This document shows, piece by piece, positions 25,859 to 34,055 of a DNA stretch of 64,000 nt. Location of the stretch: positions 218,239 through 282,238 of the forward strand of contig NZ_RQIH01000010.1 of the NCBI RefSeq assembly GCF_003939025.1. Direction: 5' to 3'. The notes under the pieces were generated by a model. It did no database searches. It had not been told where the DNA came from and saw nothing but the letters and a program-made list of their open reading frames with translations. The translations under genes and the position numbers were made by a program. Each line of letters starts with the position of its first letter. The stretch's first letter is position 1. This DNA comes from Rhizobium sophoriradicis (GTDB taxonomy: Bacteria; Pseudomonadota; Alphaproteobacteria; Rhizobiales; Rhizobiaceae).

Positions 25859-26562
25859 GCGGCGCGGCGTTCCTTCTCGATTGCCGCATAGGCTGCGTTG
25901 AGCGCGGCCATGCGCTCATTGGCTATCACGTGGAATTCCTTCGGCACGCCGCGCGAAATCAGTCGATCGGGATGATGTTCGCTGACGAGGCCGCGGTAAC
26001 GGCGGCGGATCGTCGGAAAATCGTCGGAAGGCGACACGCCGAGCACCTTATAGGGATCGCCGCCGGCCGAGACATGGCGAGCGGCGATCTGCTCGAAGCG
26101 GGTCTCGCTCATCTGGAAGATCTCGCCGATGTGACTGAGGAAATTCAACTCGTTCTCATGAATCAGCCCGTCGGCCTTGGCGATATGGAAGAGACCGTCG
26201 AGCACATCTTCCAGCACGGTGCAATTGGCCGCACAGCTAATGCAGAGCGTCGAGAGCCGCTCGGCATAGGCCTCATAACCGGCGACATCCTGACGCGCGA
26301 GATTATAAAGTCTGGCGACGTTCTTCGCTTGATCCTGCGGAAACTCGAAGATTTCCCGGAAAGCCTCGACCTCCTTCTCGCTGACGATGCCGTCGGCCTT
26401 GGCCATCTTCGCCGAAAGCGCGATGATGGCCACAGAGAAAGCGACCTTCCGCCGTGTTTCCGGATCGCCTTCGAAAACCGTGCGGATGGCCTCGACCACC
26501 GCGGACAGCGCATTGCCCGCAGTATTGCCAATGGCATTCACCAGTTTTTCCCAGAAGGACAT
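25855..26562 (-). CDS. TerB-DnaJ co-chaperone, DjlA-like
   Basis: The 235-residue product starts at the ATG at 26562 (MSFWEKLVNAIGNTAGNALS). It has an amphipathic N-terminus, a TerB-like helical domain (~40-150, with VAIIALSAKMAKADGIVSEKEV and HIAKADGLIHENEL, the paired acidic motifs of the fold) and a C-terminal J domain (~170-233) with the invariant HPD in SEHHPDRL. J proteins stimulate DnaK ATPase. Unlike E. coli DjlA it has no clear N-terminal transmembrane helix. The 4-nt overlap with the amidase gene indicates co-translation. Confidence 0.9.
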   Translation of the reverse strand: MSFWEKLVNAIGNTAGNALSAVVEAIRTVFEGDPETRRKVAFSVAIIALSAKMAKADGIVSEKEVEAFREIFEFPQDQAKNVARLYNLARQDVAGYEAYAERLSTLCISCAANCTVLEDVLDGLFHIAKADGLIHENELNFLSHIGEIFQMSETRFEQIAARHVSAGGDPYKVLGVSPSDDFPTIRRRYRGLVSEHHPDRLISRGVPKEFHVIANERMAALNAAYAAIEKERRAA

Positions 26563-27037
26563 CGAAAATCTCGCGCGCTTGTCAACCTCAAACAGCTTGA
26601 CCAAAGAATCGTAGCCTTTGCAAGGCGTCGATTGGTCCTAGGGGCGAACACAGTTTTCACGATTTGGTAATTGTCGCACCGCAGCAAACGATTCACCCCT
26701 TGGATTGAGGGAATGGCGCGCCCCTGCCATACCGGCCTCACCTGTCCCAATGCGACTCCGCAATTTCCACAACAGTTGTCGGTCGGCGTCTCCGGGTTGA
26801 AACGATTATATCAGCTCTTCCGGCCACAAAGCGTGAAAAGGCGGCGTTTTTCGTAAATTCTTTACTTTACAGGCCCCTTTCCCTGCCGCATCCATGCGCT
26901 GATGCATGTCGCCCGGAACTCTACGGCGGCACCGGGACACGGCATGCACAATCAATGGGCAAACGCATCGCATAAACGAAGGTCGATGCGAAGCGCCTTA
27001 GCCAGCGCCGCCGCATCGAAACGCCATAGGAGGAATC
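26563..27037. promoter_or_regulatory. divergent promoter region between djlA-like gene and pfp
   Basis: About 475 bp separate two divergent genes. I see no gene, tRNA or obvious repeat here. The stretch at 26,830-26,880 is AT-rich and may carry the pfp promoter. The pfp start has a clear TAGGAGGAATC ribosome site. Confidence 0.4.
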
Positions 27038-28249
27038 ATGGCCAAGCAGAAAGTTGCAATGCTGACCGCCGGAGGCCTCGCACCCTGTCTTTCCTCCGCC
27101 GTCGGCGGCCTCATCGAACGCTACAGCGACGTTGCGCCCGAGCTCGATATCGTCGCCTATAAGTCCGGCTACCAGGGCGTACTGCTCGGCGACAGCATCG
27201 AGATCACCCGTCAGATGCGTGAAAAGGCGCCGCTGCTGCACCGCTATGGCGGCTCGCCGATCGGGAACAGCCGTGTCAAGCTCACCAACGCCGCCGACTG
27301 CGTCAAGCGCGGCCTCGTCAAGGAAGGCGACAACCCGCTGAGGGTCGCCGCCGAACGCCTTGCGGATGACGGCATCACCATTCTCCACACGATCGGCGGC
27401 GACGACACCAACACCACAGCCGCCGACCTTGCTGCCTACCTCGCCGCCAACGGCTACGATCTGACCGTCGTCGGCTTGCCGAAGACGGTCGACAACGACG
27501 TCGTGCCGATCCGCCAGTCGCTGGGCGCCTGGACGGCCGCCGAAGTCGGCGCCCACTTCTTCGACAATGTCGGCAACGAGCAGACCGCCGCCCCCCGCAC
27601 CCTCGTCATCCATGAGGTCATGGGACGCCATTGCGGTTGGCTGACGGCCGCCACCGCCCGCGCCTATCTCCAGCGCACCAGTCGCAATCAATATGTCGAC
27701 GGCCTGATGATGGATGCGCAACTGAAGGGTATCGACGCCGTCTATCTGCCCGAAATGGCGTTCGATCTCGATGCCGAGGCCGCCCGGCTGAAGGAAGTCA
27801 TGGATCGCACCGGCCATGCCACCGTCTTCGTGTCGGAAGGCGCTTGCCTCGACGCCATCGTCGCCGAGCGCGAAGCCGCCGGCGAGACCGTCAAACGTGA
27901 TGCCTTCGGCCATGTGAAGATCGACACGATCAACGTCGGTGCATGGTTCCAGAAGCAGTTCGCCAGCCTCCTGAATGCCGAGCGTTCCCTGGTGCAGAAA
28001 TCGGGCTATTTCGCCCGCTCGGCGCCGGCGAACGGCGACGACCTGAGGCTGATCCAGAGCATGGTCGACCTCGCCGTCGAAAGCGCGCTCAATAAAGTGT
28101 CCGGCGTCACCGGCCACGATGAAGCGCAGAATGGTAAATTGCGCACTATAGAATTCCCGCGCATCAAGGGCGGAAAGGCTTTTGACCTTTCGACGGGATG
28201 GTTTGCCGAAGTCATGGACAATATAGGCCAGAAATACAAAGAAGCATGA
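27038..28249 (+). CDS. pfp: pyrophosphate-dependent 6-phosphofructokinase
   Basis: This enzyme reversibly phosphorylates fructose 6-phosphate using pyrophosphate. The 403-residue product has GGLAPCLSSAVGG at the N-terminus, the phosphoryl donor loop GGDDTNTTAA near residue 115, and PKTVDNDVVP near 148. The second Asp of GGDD and the Lys of PKTVDND are the residues that mark PPi-using members; ATP-using enzymes carry glycines at these positions. MGRHCGWLTA and SEGA complete the substrate site. The symbol follows family usage. Many rhizobia catabolise hexoses by the Entner-Doudoroff route, so this enzyme may serve gluconeogenesis or the pentose phosphate pathway. Confidence 0.93.
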   Translation: MAKQKVAMLTAGGLAPCLSSAVGGLIERYSDVAPELDIVAYKSGYQGVLLGDSIEITRQMREKAPLLHRYGGSPIGNSRVKLTNAADCVKRGLVKEGDNPLRVAAERLADDGITILHTIGGDDTNTTAADLAAYLAANGYDLTVVGLPKTVDNDVVPIRQSLGAWTAAEVGAHFFDNVGNEQTAAPRTLVIHEVMGRHCGWLTAATARAYLQRTSRNQYVDGLMMDAQLKGIDAVYLPEMAFDLDAEAARLKEVMDRTGHATVFVSEGACLDAIVAEREAAGETVKRDAFGHVKIDTINVGAWFQKQFASLLNAERSLVQKSGYFARSAPANGDDLRLIQSMVDLAVESALNKVSGVTGHDEAQNGKLRTIEFPRIKGGKAFDLSTGWFAEVMDNIGQKYKEA

Positions 28250-28306
28250 TTGACGGATGGTTAATAAGGTGTCTTTGCTTGTTCCTGAGGAATGGGAGGA
28301 GACACC

Positions 28307-28942
28307 ATGTCGTTTGAAGCCTGGCTCGCTTTTGCGGCCGCATCCGCCATTATGCTGGCCATACCGGGACCGACGATACTGCTCGTCGTCTCATATGCGC
28401 TTGGCCATGGACGCAGGACGGCGTTTGCGACGGTGAGCGGCGTGGCGCTAGGCGACTTCACCGCGATGACGGCTTCACTCTTCGGGCTCGGCGCCGTCCT
28501 CGCCGCCTCAGCCACTCTTTTCACCGTCCTCAAGTGGATCGGCGGCGCCTACCTGATATGGCTCGGAATCAAGCTCTGGCGGGCTCCCGTCATCGGCGAG
28601 CCGGTTGCCGACAACGACAATCTTCCGGAGGAAAAATCGCTCAGGATTTTCCTCCACGCCTACCTCGTTACCGCCCTCAATCCGAAGAGCATCATCTTCT
28701 TTGTCGCCTTCGTGCCGCAGTTTCTCAACCCGGCTCTTCCCTTCTTCGGGCAGATGGCGATCATGGAAGCGACCTTCCTCGTGCTGGCGATCCTCAACGC
28801 TTCCACCTACGCATTTCTCGCTCATAGCGCGCGCGGACTGATTCGCAAGGCGAGCGTCCAGCGCGCCGTAAACCGCACCGGCGGCACGCTGCTGATCGCT
28901 GCAGGCGCCGTAACGGCCGGCTATCGCCGTATTGCAGCGTAG
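28307..28942 (+). CDS. LysE/RhtB family amino acid exporter
   Basis: The 211-residue product starts at the ATG at 28307, preceded by GGAGGAGACACC; an in-frame ATG at 28292 lies before that site. It has six hydrophobic segments and the family signature near the N-terminus (AIPGPTILLVVSYALGHGRR), then SGVALGDF and LNPKSIIFFVAFVPQFL. The RhtB branch exports homoserine, threonine and similar amino acids; the substrate here cannot be told. It follows pfp by 57 nt and may be co-transcribed. Confidence 0.9.
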   Translation: MSFEAWLAFAAASAIMLAIPGPTILLVVSYALGHGRRTAFATVSGVALGDFTAMTASLFGLGAVLAASATLFTVLKWIGGAYLIWLGIKLWRAPVIGEPVADNDNLPEEKSLRIFLHAYLVTALNPKSIIFFVAFVPQFLNPALPFFGQMAIMEATFLVLAILNASTYAFLAHSARGLIRKASVQRAVNRTGGTLLIAAGAVTAGYRRIAA

Positions 28943-29057
28943 AAACATTCCGTGGTTGCCGGAATGCAACGAATAGGTTAATGGGGTCATCGGATTTAAG
29001 CTTTTTAGTAACTTTTATAACGCTGCCGGGGCGGCGCGATTTCACGAAAGTGACGGA

Positions 29058-30008
29058 ATGGTAGCGATCGGATTGTCCGGCCTGAAACGCAGTCTTGTCG
29101 TTTCTACGGTGCTCTGCTGCGGCGCGATGACCGGCTGCACGAGCGTCGAATACACCTCTCAGGCCGAATTGACAGCCGCTCAGATAGTGGTGCCGACACC
29201 CAAGCCCGGCGAAGAGGCAACGCTGGCCGCGATCCCGACGGCCGAGGGCGCAGCTGGCCAGGCGGTCGCAGGCGCCATCCTTCCGCAAACGCAGACATCC
29301 CCCGCGCTGACCGCAACGGCGATGCCGACGGTTACGGCCTCTCAGCCCGCTGATCTCACCATGCAGGCAGGCATACAGCCGGCAGCCTATGCGCAGATCC
29401 CGCTGACGCCCGAGATGACGGCGATCCAATCCGTCGTGCCGACGCCGCGTCCGGTGACCCCGGCACAGCCGGCGACGCAGCTTGCCTTTGCCGCGACGCC
29501 GCAGAACAATGCGCTTGCAGCACTCGCGGCAGTCGACACAACCCCGCGTTCCAGCATGGATTACGGCTTCGACGAATCCGGGCCGATCGATCCGCCGACG
29601 GCTCCGCCAATGTTCAGCGACGACGACAAGGACGATGCGCCGACTGTCGAAAAGAGCTTCGTCACCAAGCTCATCCAGAAATATTCGAAAGTCTACGAAA
29701 TACCCGAGACGCTGCTCCACCGCATCGTCCATCGCGAGAGCCGCTACAATCCGAAGGCTTACAACAAGCGCGGCTATTTCGGTCTCATGCAGATCAAATA
29801 CAACACTGCCAAATCGATGGGCTATGACGGCGCGCCGGGCGGTCTCTTCGATGCCGAGACCAATATCAAATATGCCGCGAAATATCTGCGTGGCGCGTGG
29901 CTCGTCTCCGACAACAAGGAAGACGATGCCGTCCGCCTCTATGCGCGAGGCTATTATTATGACGCCAAGCGCAAGGGCATGAACGACATCGCCCAGGGCA
30001 ATTACTGA
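29058..30008 (+). CDS. lytic transglycosylase lipoprotein
   Basis: The 316-residue product has a lipoprotein signal peptide with a probable lipobox ending at Cys27 (GAMTGC). A long Ala/Pro/Thr-rich region without predicted fold covers residues ~30-195 and includes two copies of the motif VVPTP.P. The C-terminal SLT domain (~200-316) has the catalytic glutamate in HRESRYNP and the GYFGLMQIKYNTAKSMGYDG motif. This makes it a periplasmic murein transglycosylase tethered to a membrane, paralogous in its catalytic domain to the enzyme at 24214-24834 but with a different N-terminal region. The MITE-like element starts 10 nt after its stop codon. Confidence 0.9.
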   Translation: MVAIGLSGLKRSLVVSTVLCCGAMTGCTSVEYTSQAELTAAQIVVPTPKPGEEATLAAIPTAEGAAGQAVAGAILPQTQTSPALTATAMPTVTASQPADLTMQAGIQPAAYAQIPLTPEMTAIQSVVPTPRPVTPAQPATQLAFAATPQNNALAALAAVDTTPRSSMDYGFDESGPIDPPTAPPMFSDDDKDDAPTVEKSFVTKLIQKYSKVYEIPETLLHRIVHRESRYNPKAYNKRGYFGLMQIKYNTAKSMGYDGAPGGLFDAETNIKYAAKYLRGAWLVSDNKEDDAVRLYARGYYYDAKRKGMNDIAQGNY

Positions 30009-30017
30009 CCACCACAA

Positions 30018-30372
30018 TAGAGCCTTTCCTGGTTAGATTGAAGCATTCTGCCGGAGCAGGTTTTCGTCAGGGCAGAGGCGATTGGCGACGGGCATACCCC
30101 TTGGTACGTCCGAGCCGATCGCCTCTGATCCTGGCGGAAACATGCCCGGCCCACCGGCCGCACCGCTTCGCCGGCGAAGCGATCAGTGCGTCCGGCGATT
30201 CCTAAGTCTTGCAGATTTGCCTGGCAAATCTGCGGGAGGGTTGGCTGAAACGGGCCGGCTGATCGACCGGCCGGCTTGGCCGTAGAACTGGGCTACGACG
30301 CGCGCCGGCCGGTCGACCATCCGACTCCGTTTGAGCCAACAGAATGCGTCAATCTAACCAGGAAAGGCTCTA
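30018..30372. mobile_element. 355-bp MITE-like element with 33-bp terminal inverted repeats, flanked by TA
   Basis: The ends are inverted repeats of 33 bp (30018-30050 and 30340-30372) that match at all but one position; each begins TAGAGCCTTTCCTGG reading inward. Both ends carry TA, the target duplicated by IS630/Tc1-mariner elements. The interior has no plausible gene but is packed with palindromes: AGAGGCGAT/ATCGCCTCT (30074-30082, 30118-30126), GCTTCGCCGGCGAAGC (30165-30180), an 11-bp hairpin GCAGATTTGCC/GGCAAATCTGC (30211-30233) and a 13-bp pair TCGACCGGCCGGC (30263-30275, 30304-30316). It sits between the 3' ends of two convergent genes. Insertion history and transposase family are inferred. 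Confidence 0.75.
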
Positions 30373-30394
30373 GAAACGGCTTCGATGCTACCGC

Positions 30395-31816
30395 CTATGG
30401 CTGCGTCTGGACCTGCCGCTCTGATCCGGCCTGCTGTTGCGGCACTCCCGATTGCGGCGACGCCGCCAGGACTGCCTTGAGAAGCGTCTGCGGCTGATAA
30501 CCGAGCCAGCTAGGCGTCAGGCCGAGCCGGACGACGACGAGATTGGCGGACGGCACGATCGCCATGCTCTGCCCATCATGCCCCGTCAGCCAGAACGTAT
30601 CCTCCGGCAGCCCGAATGCAGCGCTGCGGCCACTGGGGGCGAGCCACGCCTGGCCCTGCGTATACCGGCCGTTCGACGCTGCCGTCGGCGTGCGCATGGC
30701 GCCAACGAACCCCTCCGGCAACAGCCGCCGGCCGTTCCAAACGCCATCCTGCAGCAGGAACTGTCCGAAACGCGCCCAGTCATGCGCAGTCGCATAGAGG
30801 TAGGAGCTTCCGGTAAAGGTGCCGCGCGCGTCGAGCTCGAAGACGGCGCTGGTCATGCCGAGGGGCGAGAAGAGCGCGTCATGCGGATAGGAAAAAGCTG
30901 CCTGCGCATTGCCGACCCTGTCCATCCAGATGCGTGACAAGAGCACAGCCGTGCCGCTCGAATAGCGGAAGCGCTGGCCGGGTGCCGCCTCCATCGGCGC
31001 ATTGGCCGGCAGCGATACCATGTCGGGATCGAGATAGAGCATGCGCGTCACATCGGCGACGCTGCCATAATCCTCATTGAAGGCAAGGCCGCTCTCCATT
31101 CCGAGCAGGTCGGAAACCTTGATCCTGGAACGCTGATCGTCCTTCCACTGCGCCATTAGGTGATCGTCGTCGAAGGAGATCTTGCCGTCGAGCATCAGCC
31201 GGCCGAGGATGGCCGCGTTCACCGTCTTCGTCATCGACCAGCCGATCAGCGGCGTCTTCGACGAAAATCCGGGACCATAGGCCTCAGTGACGATACGGCC
31301 GTCGCGCACCACCACGATTGCCCGCATGGCCGGGCCGGCAAGTCGGGCATCGGCCAGCACCGCGGCGATCTTCGCGTCCGCATCGCCGACGCTCTCTCCC
31401 TGCGGCCATAACGCATCGCTCGTCTCCATCTTGGCCGGCGGATCGAAGGGCGCGGCATTCGCCGCCGCCTCGAAATCGCCGTCCGGCACGCTGGTGCAGC
31501 CGAGCCCGCCGCGATAGAGCGCATAACTTGATGCAAAGAGCCCCATGAAGCGCGCCGTTACCCGGCCGTTGTCGCGGTCGACGCTGACGCGCACCAGCCG
31601 CAGCAGCGGGTTTCCCGGCGCCTGCACGTCGTCCTCCAGCACGTCTTCGGCGTTGCGCCCGGCAATGAAGACATTGGAGCAGACGATCTTGGCGGCATAG
31701 CCGTCGCCGACGCGCAAAAGCTCCGGCGGCCAAGCAAAGAGCCAGGCGGCGCCAGCAACGACGATGAGAACGAGAAGGAGAGCAAGCGCCTTAAGGGCAC
31801 GCAGGACAAATCGCAT
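30395..31816 (-). CDS. serine hydrolase of the beta-lactamase/PBP4-like family
   Basis: The 473-residue product starts at the ATG at 31816 (MRFVLRALKALALLL), which has CGGAGGAATGTC in front. Residues 7-30 form an N-terminal membrane anchor or uncleaved signal. The beta-lactamase fold begins near residue 145. The nucleophile is S194 in SMTK (S-x-x-K), and RFRYSSGTA supplies the Tyr-x-Ser motif; the third motif is probably HDGQS in LTGHDGQSMAIV. The family includes D-Ala-D-Ala carboxypeptidases, esterases and 6-aminohexanoate-dimer hydrolases, so the substrate is open. The tail (residues ~450-473) is Gln/Pro-rich. The stop is 22 nt from the MITE-like element. Confidence 0.82.
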   Translation of the reverse strand: MRFVLRALKALALLLVLIVVAGAAWLFAWPPELLRVGDGYAAKIVCSNVFIAGRNAEDVLEDDVQAPGNPLLRLVRVSVDRDNGRVTARFMGLFASSYALYRGGLGCTSVPDGDFEAAANAAPFDPPAKMETSDALWPQGESVGDADAKIAAVLADARLAGPAMRAIVVVRDGRIVTEAYGPGFSSKTPLIGWSMTKTVNAAILGRLMLDGKISFDDDHLMAQWKDDQRSRIKVSDLLGMESGLAFNEDYGSVADVTRMLYLDPDMVSLPANAPMEAAPGQRFRYSSGTAVLLSRIWMDRVGNAQAAFSYPHDALFSPLGMTSAVFELDARGTFTGSSYLYATAHDWARFGQFLLQDGVWNGRRLLPEGFVGAMRTPTAASNGRYTQGQAWLAPSGRSAAFGLPEDTFWLTGHDGQSMAIVPSANLVVVRLGLTPSWLGYQPQTLLKAVLAASPQSGVPQQQAGSERQVQTQP

Positions 31817-31950
31817 GACATTCCTCCGAATGCCCGGAGAGAAGCAGGAATTGCGTGCGGCGGAAAGGGGGCGGCGCGAAGAAGATCCATCGCCTTGATC
31901 ACTTTCCCAGGAGGATGAGAACGTTTTTGCGCGGCGCCGGCCCACAGGCC

Positions 31951-31968
31951 ACGTCATCAAACTGTAGC
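31951..31968 (+). promoter_or_regulatory. possible PHO box upstream of btaA
   Basis: ACGTCAT-CAAA-CTGTAGC has the 7-4-7 layout of a PhoB site (CTGTCAT, AT-rich 4-mer, CTGTCAC) with 10 of 14 half-site bases matching. It lies 45 bp upstream of btaA. Betaine lipid synthesis is induced by phosphate starvation through PhoB in Sinorhizobium meliloti, so the location is meaningful, but the match is imperfect. Confidence 0.4.
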
Positions 31969-32012
31969 AGTGGCGCGCTACACGCCCTGAACGCTAAAAA
32001 GGTGACAGACTC

Positions 32013-33257
32013 ATGTCAGAATTTGCACCGGATGCCGGCTTCCGCAAGAACCGGAAACTCAAGGACGCCCTTCTCCGCCACAAGGCTTTTTCGAAGGAAG
32101 GTTTCTCCGAGCGTCTCTTCGGCCTCCTCTTCTCCGGCCTCGTCTACCCGCAGATCTGGGAAGATCCGGATCTCGACATGCAGGCGATGGAGCTGAAGCC
32201 CAACCACCGCATCGTCACCATCGGCTCCGGCGGCTGCAACATGCTCGCCTATCTCTCCAAGGCGCCGGCCTCGATCGACGTCGTCGATCTCAACCCGCAC
32301 CATATCGCGCTGAACCGCCTGAAGCTTGCCGCCTTCAAGCATCTGCCGGATCATGCCGACCTCGTCCGCTTCCTGGCGATGCCGAACGAAGAGTCGAACA
32401 GCCGCGCCTACGACCGGCATCTTGCCGCCAGGCTCGACGAGGCGACCCGCAGCTACTGGAACGGCCGCAAGTTCGGCCGCCGCCGCGTCACCGTCTTCGA
32501 CCGCAACATCTATGAAACCGGCCTGCTCGGCCGCTTCATCGGCGCAGCTCACCTTCTTGCCCGCCTGCACGGCGTCAAGCTGCGCGAGATGACCAAGACC
32601 CGCTCGATCCGCGAGCAGCGCCAGTTCTTCGACGAGCAGATCGCGCCGCTTTTCGAAAAACCGGTCGTGCGCTGGATCACCGGCCGCAAGAGCTCGCTCT
32701 TCGGCCTCGGCATTCCGCCGCAGCAATATGACGAACTCGCAGGCCTTGCCGCCGATCATTCGATCGCGCCGGTGCTGAAGCACCGCCTGGAAAAGCTCGC
32801 CTGTCATTTCCCGATGCGCGACAACTATTTCGCCTGGCAGGCCTTCGGCCGCCGCTACGGCACTGAAGAGGAAGGCCCGCTGCCGACCTATCTGAAGCCG
32901 GAGCACTATGAGGTGATCCGCGCCAATGTCGACCGCGTCAACGTTCACCACGCAAGCTTCACCGAGCTTCTGGCCCGCGAGCCGGCCGCCTCGCGCGACC
33001 GCTACATCCTGCTCGACGCACAGGACTGGATGACCGATGGGCAGTTGAACGACGTCTGGCGGGAAATCACCCGCACGGCGCGCGACGGCGCCCGGGTGAT
33101 CTTCCGCACCGCCGCCGAAAAGAGCATCATCGAAGGCCGCCTGTCTCCGTCGATCCGCGACCAGTGGGAATACTTCGAAGAGAAGTCACGCGAACTGACC
33201 GCGCTCGATCGCTCGGCGATCTATGGCGGTTTCCACATCTACGGGAAGAAGGCGTGA
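32013..33257 (+). CDS. btaA: S-adenosylmethionine:diacylglycerol 3-amino-3-carboxypropyltransferase BtaA
   Basis: BtaA moves the 3-amino-3-carboxypropyl group of S-adenosylmethionine to diacylglycerol, making diacylglycerylhomoserine, the precursor of the phosphorus-free betaine lipid DGTS. The 414-residue product shows LVYPQIWEDPDLDMQAM near residue 43, the SAM-binding segment TIGSGGCNMLAYL and VDLNPHH near 70-95, and a C-terminal LLDAQDWMTDGQLNDVWREI region typical of the family. Start ATG 32013 has AAGGTG upstream. The next gene, btaB, overlaps it by 4 nt (GTGA), completing the two-step pathway. Membrane lipid replacement under phosphate limitation is the expected role. Confidence 0.94.
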   Translation: MSEFAPDAGFRKNRKLKDALLRHKAFSKEGFSERLFGLLFSGLVYPQIWEDPDLDMQAMELKPNHRIVTIGSGGCNMLAYLSKAPASIDVVDLNPHHIALNRLKLAAFKHLPDHADLVRFLAMPNEESNSRAYDRHLAARLDEATRSYWNGRKFGRRRVTVFDRNIYETGLLGRFIGAAHLLARLHGVKLREMTKTRSIREQRQFFDEQIAPLFEKPVVRWITGRKSSLFGLGIPPQQYDELAGLAADHSIAPVLKHRLEKLACHFPMRDNYFAWQAFGRRYGTEEEGPLPTYLKPEHYEVIRANVDRVNVHHASFTELLAREPAASRDRYILLDAQDWMTDGQLNDVWREITRTARDGARVIFRTAAEKSIIEGRLSPSIRDQWEYFEEKSRELTALDRSAIYGGFHIYGKKA

Positions 33258-33928
33258 GCAAGGTCGGCACCGAGACGGCGGGAATGAGCGACGAACATGC
33301 CAGCCTCATGGATGGCATGTACCGCTACCAGCGTCATATTTACGACCTGACGCGCAAATATTACCTTCTCGGCCGCGACAGCACCATCCGCAATCTTGAC
33401 GTGCCCGAGGGCGGCACCCTGCTCGAAGTCGGCTGCGGCACCGGTCGCAACATGGCCTTCGCCCACAGGCATTTCCCGACCGCCAAGCTGTTCGGCCTAG
33501 ACATTTCCCAGGAAATGCTGATTTCAGCCCGTAAGACCTTCGCCACCAAGGCGACGATCCCGGAATTCCGCGTCGCCGACGCCACCGCCTTTACGCCGCG
33601 AGAATTCGGCGTCGGCGGTTTTGACCGCATCCTGATCTCCTATGCCCTGTCGATGATCCCGGACTGGGAGCGCGCCGTCGACGCATCGATAGCAGCGCTC
33701 AATCCAGGCGGCCAGTTGCACATCGTCGATTTCGGCCAGCAGGAAGGCCTGCCGCGCTGGTTCCGCAGCATGCTGCAGGCCTGGCTTGCGAAGTTCCATG
33801 TCACGCCGCGGCCGGATCTTCGCGAGGTTCTTGAGGCGCAGGCACAGGAGCACAATGCGCGATTGTCTTTCGAAACAGTCGGCGGCGGTTATGCCTGGCG
33901 GGCGGCTATTATCAGCAAGCGCACATAA
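33254..33928 (+). CDS. btaB: diacylglycerylhomoserine N-methyltransferase BtaB
   Basis: BtaB methylates the amino group of diacylglycerylhomoserine three times to give DGTS. The 224-residue product is a class I SAM methyltransferase: motif I is LLEVGCGTGRNMAF, followed by LFGLDISQEML, the acidic VADATAF and the post-I region ILISYALSMIPDWE. The GTG at 33254 overlaps the btaA stop (GTGA) and has AAGAAGG in front; an ATG at 33284 would give 214 residues, closer to other BtaB proteins, so the start is not settled. Confidence 0.92.
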   Translation: MSKVGTETAGMSDEHASLMDGMYRYQRHIYDLTRKYYLLGRDSTIRNLDVPEGGTLLEVGCGTGRNMAFAHRHFPTAKLFGLDISQEMLISARKTFATKATIPEFRVADATAFTPREFGVGGFDRILISYALSMIPDWERAVDASIAALNPGGQLHIVDFGQQEGLPRWFRSMLQAWLAKFHVTPRPDLREVLEAQAQEHNARLSFETVGGGYAWRAAIISKRT

Positions 33929-34055
33929 TTCGCTTGAAACTAACCGATTTTTTACGTTGATATGGTGAAAAGAGGGTTATTCCTCTGCTGGGCTCGTCAT
34001 TCTCGAAGGTCAGGCTGTGGGGCAAAGAGATCATTCGGTTCACGACGGGATACCC

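Noticed and set aside
28976..29025. CtrA box before the lipoprotein transglycosylase gene
   Set aside because: TTAA occurs twice, but 15 bases apart instead of 7.
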